Of a stretch of 64,000 nucleotides of DNA, positions 6,778 through 17,153 are shown piece by piece. Every line of letters begins with the position of its first letter. The stretch's first letter is position 1. The translations under genes were made by a program, and so were the position numbers. The DNA lies in assembly GCF_900115695.1 (NCBI RefSeq), contig NZ_FOXK01000001.1:581559-645558 (forward strand). The letters run 5' to 3'. The stretch is from Ectopseudomonas toyotomiensis (lineage in GTDB: Bacteria; Pseudomonadota; Gammaproteobacteria; Pseudomonadales; Pseudomonadaceae). The notes beneath the pieces are model-generated. The model made no database searches. It had not been told where the DNA came from and saw only the letters and a program-made list of their open reading frames with translations.

Positions 6778-8574
6778 ATGCCACGCAAATCCTGGCGAGA
6801 AGCCCTCGCGACCTACGCCAACCCCGCCACAATGGCGCTGCTGCTTCTGGGCTTCGCCGCCGGCCTGCCCTACATGCTGGTGTTCTCCACCCTGTCGGTA
6901 TGGCTGCGCGAAGCCGGAGTGGCGCGTGAAACCATCGGTTTCGCCAGCCTCATCGGCCTGGCCTACGCCTTCAAATGGGTGTGGGCGCCCATGCTCGACC
7001 AGTGGCGCCTGCCATTGCTGGGCAAGCTTGGCCGGCGCCGCTCCTGGCTGGTGCTGTCGCAAGGTCTGGTAGCCATCGGCCTGATCGGCATGGCCAATTA
7101 CGACCCGCAAACGCACCTGTCCTCGCTGATCGCCCTCGCCGTACTGGTGGCCTTCGCCTCGGCCACTCAGGACATCGCCGTCGACGCCTACCGCCTGGAA
7201 ATTCTCGGCGACGAACATCAGGCCGCGCTGGCTGCCGCCTACATGACCGGTTACCGGGTGGCCGCGCTGCTGGCCACCGCCGGCGCGCTGTATTTCGCCG
7301 AAGGCTTCGGCTCGACCGCCAAGGACTACCAGTTCAGCGCCTGGACCGGTACCTATATGCTTTTCGCCCTGCTGATGCTGCCAGGCCTGCTCACCTCCAT
7401 CTGGATGCGCGAGCCGCCAGCACCGCCGCACATCCATGTCGCACCGCCCAAGCACGGATTTTTCCACCAGTTGCTGGCAATCAGCGCGGTCATCATGCTG
7501 ATCATCGCCGTGCCGACCATGTTCATCCAGTTCTACCAGAGCGATCTGGTGCCGATGCTGCTCGGCGACGTCAGCATGCAAGAGCTGCTCTACAACGACC
7601 GCGCCTTCCTCCGCGCCATGCTCTACAGCACCCTGGCCTGCGTCTGTGCATCCGGGCTGTTCTGGGGCGGGCTGGCACCGGTGCTGAAAACCGCGGCAGC
7701 GAGGTACGGGTTCTTCCACCAGTTACTCTCCGTGCTGCTGCTTATCATCCTGCTGATCGCCGTACCGGCCATGGTCACCCAATTCTACGAAAGTGACCTG
7801 ATGCTGCTGTTCCAGGGCCAGATAAGCCTGCAGGAGTTGCTGTACTACGACCGCGCCTTCCTGCGTGCGCTGCTCTATACCCTGCTCACCAGCCTGTCGA
7901 TCTCCAGCCTGTTCTGGGGCGGTATGGCCCCCGTGCTCACGCCGATCAACGATTTCATCGTGCGCTACCGCTGGCAGGCACTGCTGCTGCTGAGTCTGAT
8001 CGCCACTTATCGCCTGTCCGATACTGTGATGGGCGTGATGGCCAACGTTTTCTACATCGACCAGGGTTTCACCAAGGAGCAGATCGCCAGTGTCAGCAAG
8101 GTATTCGGCCTGGTGATGACGTTGCTCGGCGCCGGGGTCGGCGGCCTGTTGATCGTGCGCTTCGGCATCATGCCGATTCTGCTGATCGGTGCAGCCGCAT
8201 CGGCGGCCACCAACCTGATGTTCATGCTGTTGGTGGGCATGGGCCCGCACCTGAACATGCTGATCGTCACCATCAGTTGCGATAACTTCAGCGCAGGCCT
8301 GGCCACCTCGGCGTTCGTCGCCTATCTGTCGAGCCTGACCAACCTGAAATTCTCGGCCACCCAGTACGCCCTGCTCAGTTCCATCATGCTGCTGCTGCCG
8401 CGCCTGATCGGTGGCTATTCCGGCGTGATGGTGGAAAGCCTCGGCTACGCCCACTTCTTCCTCGCCACGGCGCTGATGGGTATACCGACACTGCTGCTGA
8501 TCGTCATTCAGTGGCGCCGCGACAAGCGCCAGCCCAACGGCGATGCCCCGGTGGCCCCGGTGGAACGGGCTTGA
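6778..8574 (+). CDS. ampG: AmpG muropeptide (GlcNAc-anhydroMurNAc peptide) permease
   Basis: 598 aa MFS-type inner-membrane permease that imports cell-wall breakdown products for recycling; in Pseudomonas these also control AmpC beta-lactamase through AmpR. The N-terminal half has typical AmpG features (GLPYMLVFSTLSVWLREAG, then DIAVDAYR). It is about 100 residues longer than E. coli AmpG. The excess includes an internal duplication: residues 227-303 and 311-387 both begin GFFHQLL and end with FWGG-[LM]-APVL, each holding two membrane segments. I chose the ATG at 6778 (MPRKSWREAL) over an in-frame GTG at 6736. The stop codon lies inside the left end of the following palindromic element. Confidence 0.9.
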   Translation: MPRKSWREALATYANPATMALLLLGFAAGLPYMLVFSTLSVWLREAGVARETIGFASLIGLAYAFKWVWAPMLDQWRLPLLGKLGRRRSWLVLSQGLVAIGLIGMANYDPQTHLSSLIALAVLVAFASATQDIAVDAYRLEILGDEHQAALAAAYMTGYRVAALLATAGALYFAEGFGSTAKDYQFSAWTGTYMLFALLMLPGLLTSIWMREPPAPPHIHVAPPKHGFFHQLLAISAVIMLIIAVPTMFIQFYQSDLVPMLLGDVSMQELLYNDRAFLRAMLYSTLACVCASGLFWGGLAPVLKTAAARYGFFHQLLSVLLLIILLIAVPAMVTQFYESDLMLLFQGQISLQELLYYDRAFLRALLYTLLTSLSISSLFWGGMAPVLTPINDFIVRYRWQALLLLSLIATYRLSDTVMGVMANVFYIDQGFTKEQIASVSKVFGLVMTLLGAGVGGLLIVRFGIMPILLIGAAASAATNLMFMLLVGMGPHLNMLIVTISCDNFSAGLATSAFVAYLSSLTNLKFSATQYALLSSIMLLLPRLIGGYSGVMVESLGYAHFFLATALMGIPTLLLIVIQWRRDKRQPNGDAPVAPVERA

Positions 8575-9254
8575 TACCGGACTGGCAAGTTTGTGTGCGT
8601 CTTGCTTGCTGACTTAGCACTATCCATTACCGCGTGCGCTGAGCGTTTGGGTTGCGCCCCTTACGGGCGCCACACCTTTCTTGCTTGCCCAAGAAAGGTG
8701 TGCCAAAGAAGGGCACCCCGATATCCGGGTTTCGCTACGCGAAACTTCCCTCGCTCCGGCGCCGCTCCGGGGGCCGGCTTACATGGGCCATCCCTGGCCC
8801 ATTAAGCCTCTCGCCGCATCCATGCGGCTCGCTCCCCTACGCAACACCTCCACTCGGCCTCCTGAAGGGGACCAGTTCGCGAGCCTGCGTAATCTTTGCG
8901 GAATTGGAGGCGTCTGGCCTTTGCTCTTCAACTGCGATGGTACAGACGACGCCCAAATCCCCTTCAGGAGGCCGAGTGGAATCGCCACGTAAGGGGTTGA
9001 GCGACATGGATGTCGCGAGAGCCACGATGGGCCAGGGATGGCCCTTCGTGGCGGGCCCCTGGAGTGGTGATGGAGCGAGGGAACCCCGGCGCAGCCGGGG
9101 CCGTATGTAGGGGTGTGTTTCTTTGCTTACTTTCTTTGCACAAGCAAAGAAAGTGAGTCGCCCGTAAGGGGCGAAACCCATCAAGCCAGGCCGCGTGCTA
9201 ATGGAGAGTGCCAACTCTTCGACAGCTAACACTTAATTTCCAGTCCGGTATCAA
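8571..9254. repeat. 684-bp imperfect palindromic element between ampG and mscS
   Basis: The ends are a perfect 15-base inverted repeat (TTGATACCGGACTGG at 8571-8585 and its complement at 9240-9254). Much of the sequence between is also complementary. Pairs include the 23-base arms at 8849-8871 and 8958-8980, GGGCCATCCCTGGCCCAT-like segments on both sides, 'CCCCTTACGGGCG' and its partner near 9160-9175, and AAGAAAG stretches. The centre is near 8913. It has no convincing gene: open frames inside are short and mirror each other. It fills the whole convergent gap between ampG and the mscS gene and includes the ampG stop codon. It may be a non-autonomous mobile or dispersed repeat, or a very large bidirectional terminator. 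Confidence 0.75.
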
Positions 9255-9300
9255 TCGGCACCTCTCCCAAACTACGCGAAGAAAAACCTTTCCAGGTGCC

Positions 9301-10128
9301 TCAATCAGCCTTGGCCAGATGCACCACGCGCTGCGGGAACGGAATGCCGATCCCCGCTTCGGTCAGACGCTCCTTGGCCAGTTCGGTAAAGGAGAATGTC
9401 ACCGGCCAGAAGTCGCCAGTCGCCACCCACACGCGCAGCGACAGGTTCACCGCACTGTCACCCAGCCCAGTGACGAATACCACTGGCGCCGGCTCGACAT
9501 GCACGCGCGGGTCCTGGGCAATCTCCAGCAGCACCTCGCGTGCTTTTTTGATGTCGCTGGAGTAATCGATACCGATATTGATGTCGGCACGCCGACGCGG
9601 CTCGCGCGAGTAGTTGGTGATATGTCCGTTGGACAGCGCGCCATTGGGCACGATCACCACCTTGTTGTCCGCCGTCTTCAACGTGGTATGAAAGATCTGG
9701 ATGCTATCGACGCTGCCGGACACCCCCTGAGCCTCGATCCAGTCACCCGCGCGGAAGGGACGAAACAGCATGATCAGCACGCCGCCTGCGAAGTTGGCCA
9801 GGCTGCCCTGCAACGCCAGGCCGATGGCCAGCCCCGCCGCACCGATCATGGCGATGAACGAAGTGGTCTCCACGCCGATCATCGACGCCACGCTGATCAG
9901 CAGCAGAATGCGCAGCACGATGCTGACCAGACTGCTGATAAAGCTGCTCAGCGCGCGATCGACCTTGCGCGCTTCGAGCATGCGCCCGATGCTCGACGTC
10001 AGCCGACTGATCAGCCACCAGCCTACCAGCAACGTGATCACGGCCAGGGTCAGCTTGCCACTGTACTCAAGCACCACCGGCAGCCAGGCCTCGGACAGCT
10101 TGACCAGTTCGTCGACGTTCATCTCCAT
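9301..10128 (-). CDS. mscS: Small-conductance mechanosensitive channel (MscS family)
   Basis: 275 aa, close to E. coli MscS (286 aa), and aligning along its length. Two N-terminal helices are followed by the pore helix TM3 at about residues 92-127, with the Gly/Ala-rich packing pattern (IGAAGLAIGLALQGSLANFAGG) and the FRPFRAGDWI signature. A cytoplasmic beta and alpha/beta vestibule follows. It opens under membrane tension to release solutes on osmotic downshift. The ATG at 10128 has GGGAG nine bases upstream; a second ATG two codons later is poorly spaced. It converges on ampG across the large palindrome and lies downstream of yajQ. Confidence 0.9.
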   Translation of the reverse strand: MEMNVDELVKLSEAWLPVVLEYSGKLTLAVITLLVGWWLISRLTSSIGRMLEARKVDRALSSFISSLVSIVLRILLLISVASMIGVETTSFIAMIGAAGLAIGLALQGSLANFAGGVLIMLFRPFRAGDWIEAQGVSGSVDSIQIFHTTLKTADNKVVIVPNGALSNGHITNYSREPRRRADINIGIDYSSDIKKAREVLLEIAQDPRVHVEPAPVVFVTGLGDSAVNLSLRVWVATGDFWPVTFSFTELAKERLTEAGIGIPFPQRVVHLAKAD

Positions 10129-10162
10129 AGGGGTACTCCCGTTTTCCTGTGCATGAAACGAA

Positions 10163-10186
10163 ACCGCCATGGCATGCCATGGCGGT
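10163..10186 (-). terminator. 24-base perfect palindrome, probable yajQ terminator
   Basis: The 24 bases are fully self-complementary around 10174/10175 (core GGCATGCC) and lie between the yajQ stop and the mscS start. Read on the minus strand, the stem is followed by TTTCGTTTC, a weak T-rich tail. Termination is therefore likely but not certain; an operator is the alternative. Confidence 0.45.
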
Positions 10187-10232
10187 CAAAATGCTATCAA
10201 CCTAGCCTGCGACGCCGCAGCGCCGCAAAGGT

Positions 10233-10712
10233 TCAATCGCGGAAGTTGTTGTACTGCAGCGGCATGCCGAAGTCATGGCCACGCAGCAGGGCGATGGCTT
10301 CCTGCAGGTCGTCACGCTTCTTGCCGGTGACGCGCACCTGCTCGCCCTGGATGGCGGCCTGCACCTTGAGCTTGGCGTCCTTGATGTGGGCGACGATCTT
10401 CTTCGCCAGCTCCTTGTCGATACCTTCACGGAAGGTGACCTCCTGCTTCATCACCTTGCCCGAGGCGTAGGGCTCCTTGGTTTCCATGCACTGGCAGTCG
10501 ATCTTGCGCTTGATCAGGCTGCTGCGCACGATATCGAGCATTTGCTCGAGCATGAACTCGGCTTCGGCGGTCAAGGTCAGCGCCTTGTCCTTGCTCTCGA
10601 TGCTGCATTTGCCACGCAGGTCGAAACGGCGGTCGAGCTCCTTGATGGCATTGTCGACCGCATTGGTCAGTTCGTGTTTGTCCAGTTCAGACACAATGTC
10701 GAACGAAGGCAT
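10233..10712 (-). CDS. yajQ: YajQ-family nucleotide-binding protein
   Basis: 159 aa with the YajQ N-terminus [22 protein letters not shown] and two ferredoxin-like alpha/beta halves. Family members bind nucleotides; in Xanthomonas and Pseudomonas some bind cyclic di-GMP and act with transcription factors. The start at 10712 is supported by AGGAG. It lies next to a response regulator gene on the other strand whose own GGDEF domain is degenerate, an association that could be meaningful for cyclic di-GMP signalling but is only positional. Confidence 0.92.
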   Translation of the reverse strand: MPSFDIVSELDKHELTNAVDNAIKELDRRFDLRGKCSIESKDKALTLTAEAEFMLEQMLDIVRSSLIKRKIDCQCMETKEPYASGKVMKQEVTFREGIDKELAKKIVAHIKDAKLKVQAAIQGEQVRVTGKKRDDLQEAIALLRGHDFGMPLQYNNFRD

Positions 10713-10850
10713 GAGTGGGCTCCTGATGGACGGCGCGATCCTCTTCACGGAGTGAACGCGCCTGACTTGACGATAACTATGGCGGGCCCATTATATCCAG
10801 ACTGATACGCGCCGTTTGGCGTCCTTCCTCTCTGTCTGCGAGCCAGCCAC

Positions 10851-12721
<1,871 letters not shown>

Positions 12722-12792
12722 CGGCCCGAGCCGTGGCAATGACTGCCCTGGCGCGCTAACCTGCCGTCCTCACTCGCCACAACGATAACCTC

Positions 12793-14811
12793 ATGAGACT
12801 GCGTCAGCGCCTCGAAAACCTGCCGGTGGGCCGCAAACTGCTCGCCGCACTGCTGGTGTTGCTCGCCGCCGTGATGCTGGTGGCCAATCTGGCTTTCATC
12901 AGCGCAGCCTACTGGATCACCCAGGAAAGCATGGCGCCACAGGCCCTGCACACCCTCGGCCGGCTCATTGCCAGCCCGACGCTGAGCAAGGAAGCCTTGC
13001 ACTCGTCCGCCTCGGCCGAGGCCCTGCTCAAACGCCTCGACGATTACGCGCCCCTGCGTGCAGCGGTTATCTACGACAGCAACGGCAACAGCCTGGCACA
13101 ACTGCAGCGCGGCGAAAAACTGCAGCTACCGCAGCAACTGAGCCATCTGCAGAACTGGCGCGAAACGGCCTTTCGCACCAACCTCCTGGTCGACCTGCCC
13201 CATCCCAGCGGTCGCCCCGGCGCCCTGCTGCTGGTGGCTTCCAGCGAATTGCCTGGTGCCTTCTATACCGGCACCCTGACCGCGAGCCTGGTGATTCTGG
13301 CGTTCAGCGTGCTGCTGTGGATGCTGGTGGCCAGGCAGATCAAACGCCTGGTGACCAAACCCATTCGCCGCCTGGAAGAGTTGTCACGCCAGGTCACCCG
13401 CGAAGAGAACTATGCGCTGCGCGCCAATCGCGGCAATCAGGACGAGATCGGCAGCCTGGCCGATGCCTTCAACACTATGCTGATGCGCATGGAGGCCCGC
13501 GAGCAGCAGCTCAAGCGTGCCCGCGACGACGCCCAGCAGGCCTTCGATCAGGCGCAGAGCCTGGCCGAGGAAACCCGCCACTCCAACCGCAAGTTGGAGC
13601 TGGAAGTGCAGGTCCGCAGCAAGATCGAGAAGAAACTCACCGGCTTTCAGAACTACCTCAACAGTATCATCGACTCCATGCCCTCGGCGCTGATCGCCCT
13701 CGACGAACAGCTCTATGTGACGCAGTGGAATCAGGAGGCCAGCGCCCTGTCCGGGACGCGCCTGGAGGAGGCGCTGAATCAGCCGGTGTTTCTCGCCTTC
13801 CCGCCACTCAAGCCTTTCCTCCCACAGCTCAAGCGCACCGCCGAGCAGCATCGTGTGGAAAAAATCGAGCGCGTGACCTGGCACAAGGACGAGGAACCCC
13901 ATCACTACGCCCTGACTTTCTACCCGCTGATGGGCAGCGCCGGCCGGGGCGTGGTGATCCGTATCGACGACATCACCCAGCGCCTGGCCCTGGAGGAAAT
14001 GATGGTGCAGTCGGAGAAGATGCTCTCTGTCGGCGGCCTGGCGGCGGGCATGGCACACGAAATCAACAACCCGCTCGGCGCCATCCTGCATAACGTGCAG
14101 AACATCCGCCGGCGCCTGTCCCCGGGTCTGGAAAAGAATGTCGAACAGGCCGAGCAGGCCGGCGTCAGCCTGCCTGCCATTGAGCACTATATGGAAGCTC
14201 GTGAGGTACCGCGCCTGCTCGACGGAATCCAGCAGGCCGGCCAGCGCGCCGCCAAGATCGTCAGCCACATGCTCAGCTTCAGCCGCCGCAGCGACCGCCA
14301 GCTATCGCCCTGCGATCTGCCGGCGCTGATCGACCAAGCCCTGGAGATCGCCGGTAACGACTTCGACCTGACCGACAGTTTCGACTTCAAGACCCTGGAG
14401 ATCGTGCGCCAGTTCGATCCGCTGCTGGGCCCGGTAGCCGGCACCGCCAACGAACTGGAGCAGGTGCTGCTCAACCTGCTTAAGAACGCCGCCCAGGCCA
14501 TTCACCAGCGCGACGAGGATACCGAGCCCGGCCGCATCATCCTGCGCACTCGGCAGGCCGGTAGTTGGGCAGAGGTCCAGGTGGAAGACAACGGCACCGG
14601 TATGAGCGAGGCGGTGCGCAAACGCATCTTCGAACCCTTCTTCACCACCAAGGAGGTGGGTCAGGGCACCGGGCTCGGCCTGGCGGTCTCCTACTTCATC
14701 ATCACCAACAATCACAAAGGGCAGATGGAGGTGCACTCCACGCCAGGCCAGGGCACCTGTTTCACCCTGCGCCTGCCGCTGGCCTCGCTGCCCGATCACA
14801 CAGGACTCTGA
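12793..14811 (+). CDS. Sensor histidine kinase (HAMP-PAS-HisKA-HATPase)
   Basis: 672 aa inner-membrane kinase. A helix at about 17-39 and another at about 161-181 enclose a periplasmic sensor region of about 120 residues. A HAMP domain (182-236), a coiled linker, a PAS domain (about 285-400) and a kinase core follow. The phospho-accepting His422 lies in GMAHEINNPLGAI, of the HEINNP class. The N-box (LLNLLKNAAQAI), G1 (VEDNGTGM) and G2 (GTGLGLAVSYFI) motifs are intact, so it should be active. Its ligand is unknown. The nearest response regulator lies two genes upstream with panE between; pairing is inferred from position. Confidence 0.9.
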   Translation: MRLRQRLENLPVGRKLLAALLVLLAAVMLVANLAFISAAYWITQESMAPQALHTLGRLIASPTLSKEALHSSASAEALLKRLDDYAPLRAAVIYDSNGNSLAQLQRGEKLQLPQQLSHLQNWRETAFRTNLLVDLPHPSGRPGALLLVASSELPGAFYTGTLTASLVILAFSVLLWMLVARQIKRLVTKPIRRLEELSRQVTREENYALRANRGNQDEIGSLADAFNTMLMRMEAREQQLKRARDDAQQAFDQAQSLAEETRHSNRKLELEVQVRSKIEKKLTGFQNYLNSIIDSMPSALIALDEQLYVTQWNQEASALSGTRLEEALNQPVFLAFPPLKPFLPQLKRTAEQHRVEKIERVTWHKDEEPHHYALTFYPLMGSAGRGVVIRIDDITQRLALEEMMVQSEKMLSVGGLAAGMAHEINNPLGAILHNVQNIRRRLSPGLEKNVEQAEQAGVSLPAIEHYMEAREVPRLLDGIQQAGQRAAKIVSHMLSFSRRSDRQLSPCDLPALIDQALEIAGNDFDLTDSFDFKTLEIVRQFDPLLGPVAGTANELEQVLLNLLKNAAQAIHQRDEDTEPGRIILRTRQAGSWAEVQVEDNGTGMSEAVRKRIFEPFFTTKEVGQGTGLGLAVSYFIITNNHKGQMEVHSTPGQGTCFTLRLPLASLPDHTGL

Positions 14812-14814
14812 GAC

Positions 14815-15390
14815 ATGGGCTTTCGCCTCTCGAAGATCTACACCCGCACTGGCGACAAAGGCGAAACCGGGTTGGCCGACGGCCGACGGGTCGGCAAAGA
14901 CCATCCTCGCATCGAGGCCATCGGCGAGCTGGATACACTCAACAGCCAGCTCGGCCTGCTGCTTGCCGAACTGGATGATGCCGCCACGACCTGGCCGGCA
15001 CTCAAGGAGATCAGCGAGGTGCTGAGCCCCTGCCAACACCGCCTGTTCGACCTCGGTGGCGAACTGGCGATGCCCGAGTACCAGGCCTTGCAGCAGGTAG
15101 AAGTGCAGCGCCTGGAGACGGCCATCGACAACTGGAACGAAGAAGTCGGCCCCCTGGAAAACTTCATCCTGCCCGGCGGCTCCCAGCTGATCGCCCAGGC
15201 TCACGTCTGCCGCAGCCTGGCCCGCAGTTGCGAACGCCGCTGTCAGCACCTCAACGCCGTGGAACCGCTACGTGGTGAGGGCCTCGCCTACGTCAACCGC
15301 CTCTCCGACCTGCTGTTCGTCGCGGCTCGCCTGATCGCCAAACGCCAGGGCATCGCCGAGGTGCTGTGGAAGGCGGCAGACAAACCCTAA
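14815..15390 (+). CDS. Cob(I)alamin adenosyltransferase, PduO type
   Basis: 191 aa. It transfers adenosyl from ATP to cob(I)alamin, making coenzyme B12. The N-terminal ATP-binding signature IYTRTGDKGETGLADG and the C-terminal helix motif (RSCERRCQHL) are characteristic of the PduO family and distinct from CobA. It starts three bases after the sensor kinase stop, so it is probably co-transcribed with it. The gene ends 16 bases before a GTAGGGTGCGC-type hairpin at the convergent junction. Confidence 0.9.
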   Translation: MGFRLSKIYTRTGDKGETGLADGRRVGKDHPRIEAIGELDTLNSQLGLLLAELDDAATTWPALKEISEVLSPCQHRLFDLGGELAMPEYQALQQVEVQRLETAIDNWNEEVGPLENFILPGGSQLIAQAHVCRSLARSCERRCQHLNAVEPLRGEGLAYVNRLSDLLFVAARLIAKRQGIAEVLWKAADKP

Positions 15391-15406
15391 AACCAGAAAC
15401 TTGAGC

Positions 15407-15472
15407 GTAGGGTGCGCCGTGTGCACCTGAAATACTGCGATAGCTGCTCGCGGTGCGCACGGCGCACCCTAC
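15407..15472. repeat. Inverted repeat, GTAGGGTGCGC family (copy 2)
   Basis: Arms of 21 bases at 15407-15427 and 15452-15472 are complementary except at one position; both carry GTAGGGTGCGCCGTG or a one-base variant. The right arm abuts the TAG stop of the convergent Nudix gene. Same family as 1374-1418. Confidence 0.8.
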
Positions 15473-16410
15473 TACGGCCAGAACGCGCGGATTCCGGCCA
15501 CGCCTTGGGCGCCGATCTGCCAGGCGCGCTCGATATCCGCCGGACCGACACCACCCAACAGATAAGCCGGCAGGTTGAAATGAGTCAGCATCTCGCTTGC
15601 GGCTTGCCAGCCCAGCGGCTGCGCCTCGGGATGAGTGGCGGTCGCCTGCACCGGAGACAGGGTGACGAAATCCACGCCCATCTGCATGGCCAGCGACAGC
15701 TCCTCGGCATTATGGCAAGACGCCGCCAGCCAGCGATCCTCAGGGAAAGGGCGGCCGCCAGCGGCATACTTGCGCAGCTGCTCGGCCGTCAGGTGCCAGC
15801 CAGCCGCGGGAAAATCGCCCAACCACTCCAGCGGTCCCTTGAGCATCAGTTGCGCCTTGCCGGCACACAGGCCCTGCACGTCGACAGCCAGGTCGCGGTA
15901 TTGCGGGTCGAACATGTTCGGCGCGCGCAGCTGTATCAGCCTTACCCCCTGCGCCAGAGCACTGCGGATGCCAGCAAGCAGCTCACTCGACTGCAGGCCA
16001 TCCGGGGTGATCAGGTAGCGCTCCGGCAGGCGCGCGGCAGCGACTATGGGTTTGTTGGCGGCGGGGAATTCGTATTCCAGCAACTGCCGTTCGTTAACCC
16101 AGGCCAATGGCTGGCCCTCGGCGCCATGCGGCTCACCACTGAAGGCCGAGACTTCCCAGACGTCCAGTAACACCTGCTTGTCCGGGTAGTCGTAGCGAAT
16201 CTGGATCAGCGGGCGCGCTGCCTGCGGACGAATCCCCAGTTCCTCCTGCAGTTCACGATCGAGGGCGACGCGCACGGCCTCACCGTCCTCCACCTTGCCG
16301 CCGGGAAACTCCCACAGACCGCCCTGGTGTTTATCATCGGGTCGCCTGGCGATCAGGATGCGTCCATCGACACCCCGAATCACCGCTGCTGCGACATGCA
16401 CACGCTTCAC
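15472..16410 (-). CDS. Nudix hydrolase (MutT-like) fused to ThiE/TenI-like domain
   Basis: 312 aa. The N-terminal half is a MutT-type Nudix domain with a complete Nudix box at residues 38-60 (Gly38, Glu44, Arg52-Glu53, Glu56-Glu57, Gly59). This suggests removal of 8-oxo-dGTP or a related oxidised nucleotide. The C-terminal half, from about residue 135, resembles thiamine phosphate synthase (TIM barrel; LITPDGL... LLGGVGPADIERAWQIGAQGVAGIRAFW). Whether that domain is catalytic is unknown. The start is GTG at 16410 with a perfect AGGAGG six bases upstream and a four-base GTGA overlap with the upstream GST gene. The same fusion is annotated in other pseudomonads. Confidence 0.87.
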   Translation of the reverse strand: MKRVHVAAAVIRGVDGRILIARRPDDKHQGGLWEFPGGKVEDGEAVRVALDRELQEELGIRPQAARPLIQIRYDYPDKQVLLDVWEVSAFSGEPHGAEGQPLAWVNERQLLEYEFPAANKPIVAAARLPERYLITPDGLQSSELLAGIRSALAQGVRLIQLRAPNMFDPQYRDLAVDVQGLCAGKAQLMLKGPLEWLGDFPAAGWHLTAEQLRKYAAGGRPFPEDRWLAASCHNAEELSLAMQMGVDFVTLSPVQATATHPEAQPLGWQAASEMLTHFNLPAYLLGGVGPADIERAWQIGAQGVAGIRAFWP

Positions 16411-17039
16411 CCCTTTACCTCCTGCAATGCTGCCTGATACCAGCGCCGGAACGCCGGCCAGCGGTAGATGGTTTCGACATAGGCTGCTGCCGTTGTCGGT
16501 AGCGCCACATGATAACTGCGCAGACGCGCGGCGACCGGCGCATAGAAGGCATCGGCAATGCTGGCCTGACCGAACAGATAGTTGCCTGAAGTGGCGAAGC
16601 GCTCGCGGCAATCGGCCCAGATCGCGCAAATACGATCAATATCCGCCTGCGCCGCGTCCGGCAGCTCGGTCAGTGCCTTGTCACGCGCCAGATCCATCGG
16701 CAGGTGGCTGCGCAGAGCGCTGAAGCCACTGTGCATCTCCGCACAGACACTACGCGCCAAGGCGCGGGCCTGGCGATCCTGCGGCCACAGCTGCGCCTCG
16801 GGGTAGCACTCGGCCAGATATTCGGCTATCGCCAGCGAATCCCACACCGGTCCCTGCTCGGTGAGCAGCACAGGCACCTTGCCGGTGGGCGAGTGCCGCA
16901 GCAATTGCGCGCGGCTGTCGGGCTGATACAGGCGCACCAGCACTTCTTCACATTCCACACCGGCCAGCTCGACCGCCAGAGCGGCGCGCAACGACCAGGA
17001 GGAATAGTTCTTGTCGCCAATCACCAGTTTCAGTGCCAT
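16407..17039 (-). CDS. Glutathione S-transferase family protein
   Basis: 210 aa. The thioredoxin-like N-terminal domain begins MALKLVIGDKNYSSWSLR, where the serine-rich SSWS stretch fits the catalytic region, with the cis-proline motif GKVPVL and the ESLAIAEYL-type motif (here DSLAIAEYL) after it. An all-helical C-terminal domain follows. Substrate unknown; detoxification or redox roles are typical. GAGGA precedes the ATG at 17039. Its stop overlaps the Nudix start by four bases, so the two are one operon. Confidence 0.87.
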   Translation of the reverse strand: MALKLVIGDKNYSSWSLRAALAVELAGVECEEVLVRLYQPDSRAQLLRHSPTGKVPVLLTEQGPVWDSLAIAEYLAECYPEAQLWPQDRQARALARSVCAEMHSGFSALRSHLPMDLARDKALTELPDAAQADIDRICAIWADCRERFATSGNYLFGQASIADAFYAPVAARLRSYHVALPTTAAAYVETIYRWPAFRRWYQAALQEVKG

Positions 17040-17098
17040 CTCGCGCGTCCTCGGGAATGAAGTCACTCGACGTTAAAAGCCTGCCTCCCGAATAGCAA

Positions 17099-17134
17099 AT
17101 TCCCGCGCGTCATAGGGTCATGAGGCGCGGGAAT
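17099..17134 (-). terminator. Probable argJ terminator
   Basis: ATTCCCGCGC (17099-17108) pairs with 17125-17134 downstream of the argJ stop on the minus strand, followed by TTTGC. The loop is 16 bases with some extra pairing. Moderate evidence. Confidence 0.6.
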
Positions 17135-17153
17135 ACGGACGAGCAGGACGCGA

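Noticed and set aside
7456..7938. Assembly error or frameshift as the cause of the AmpG repeat
   Set aside because: The two copies differ at many positions in DNA and protein while staying in frame, so they are old diverged repeats rather than a collapsed or duplicated read.
8593..9232. Several open frames of 70-150 codons inside the palindromic element
   Set aside because: They come in mirrored pairs on both strands because the DNA is self-complementary, with repetitive composition and no ribosome sites.
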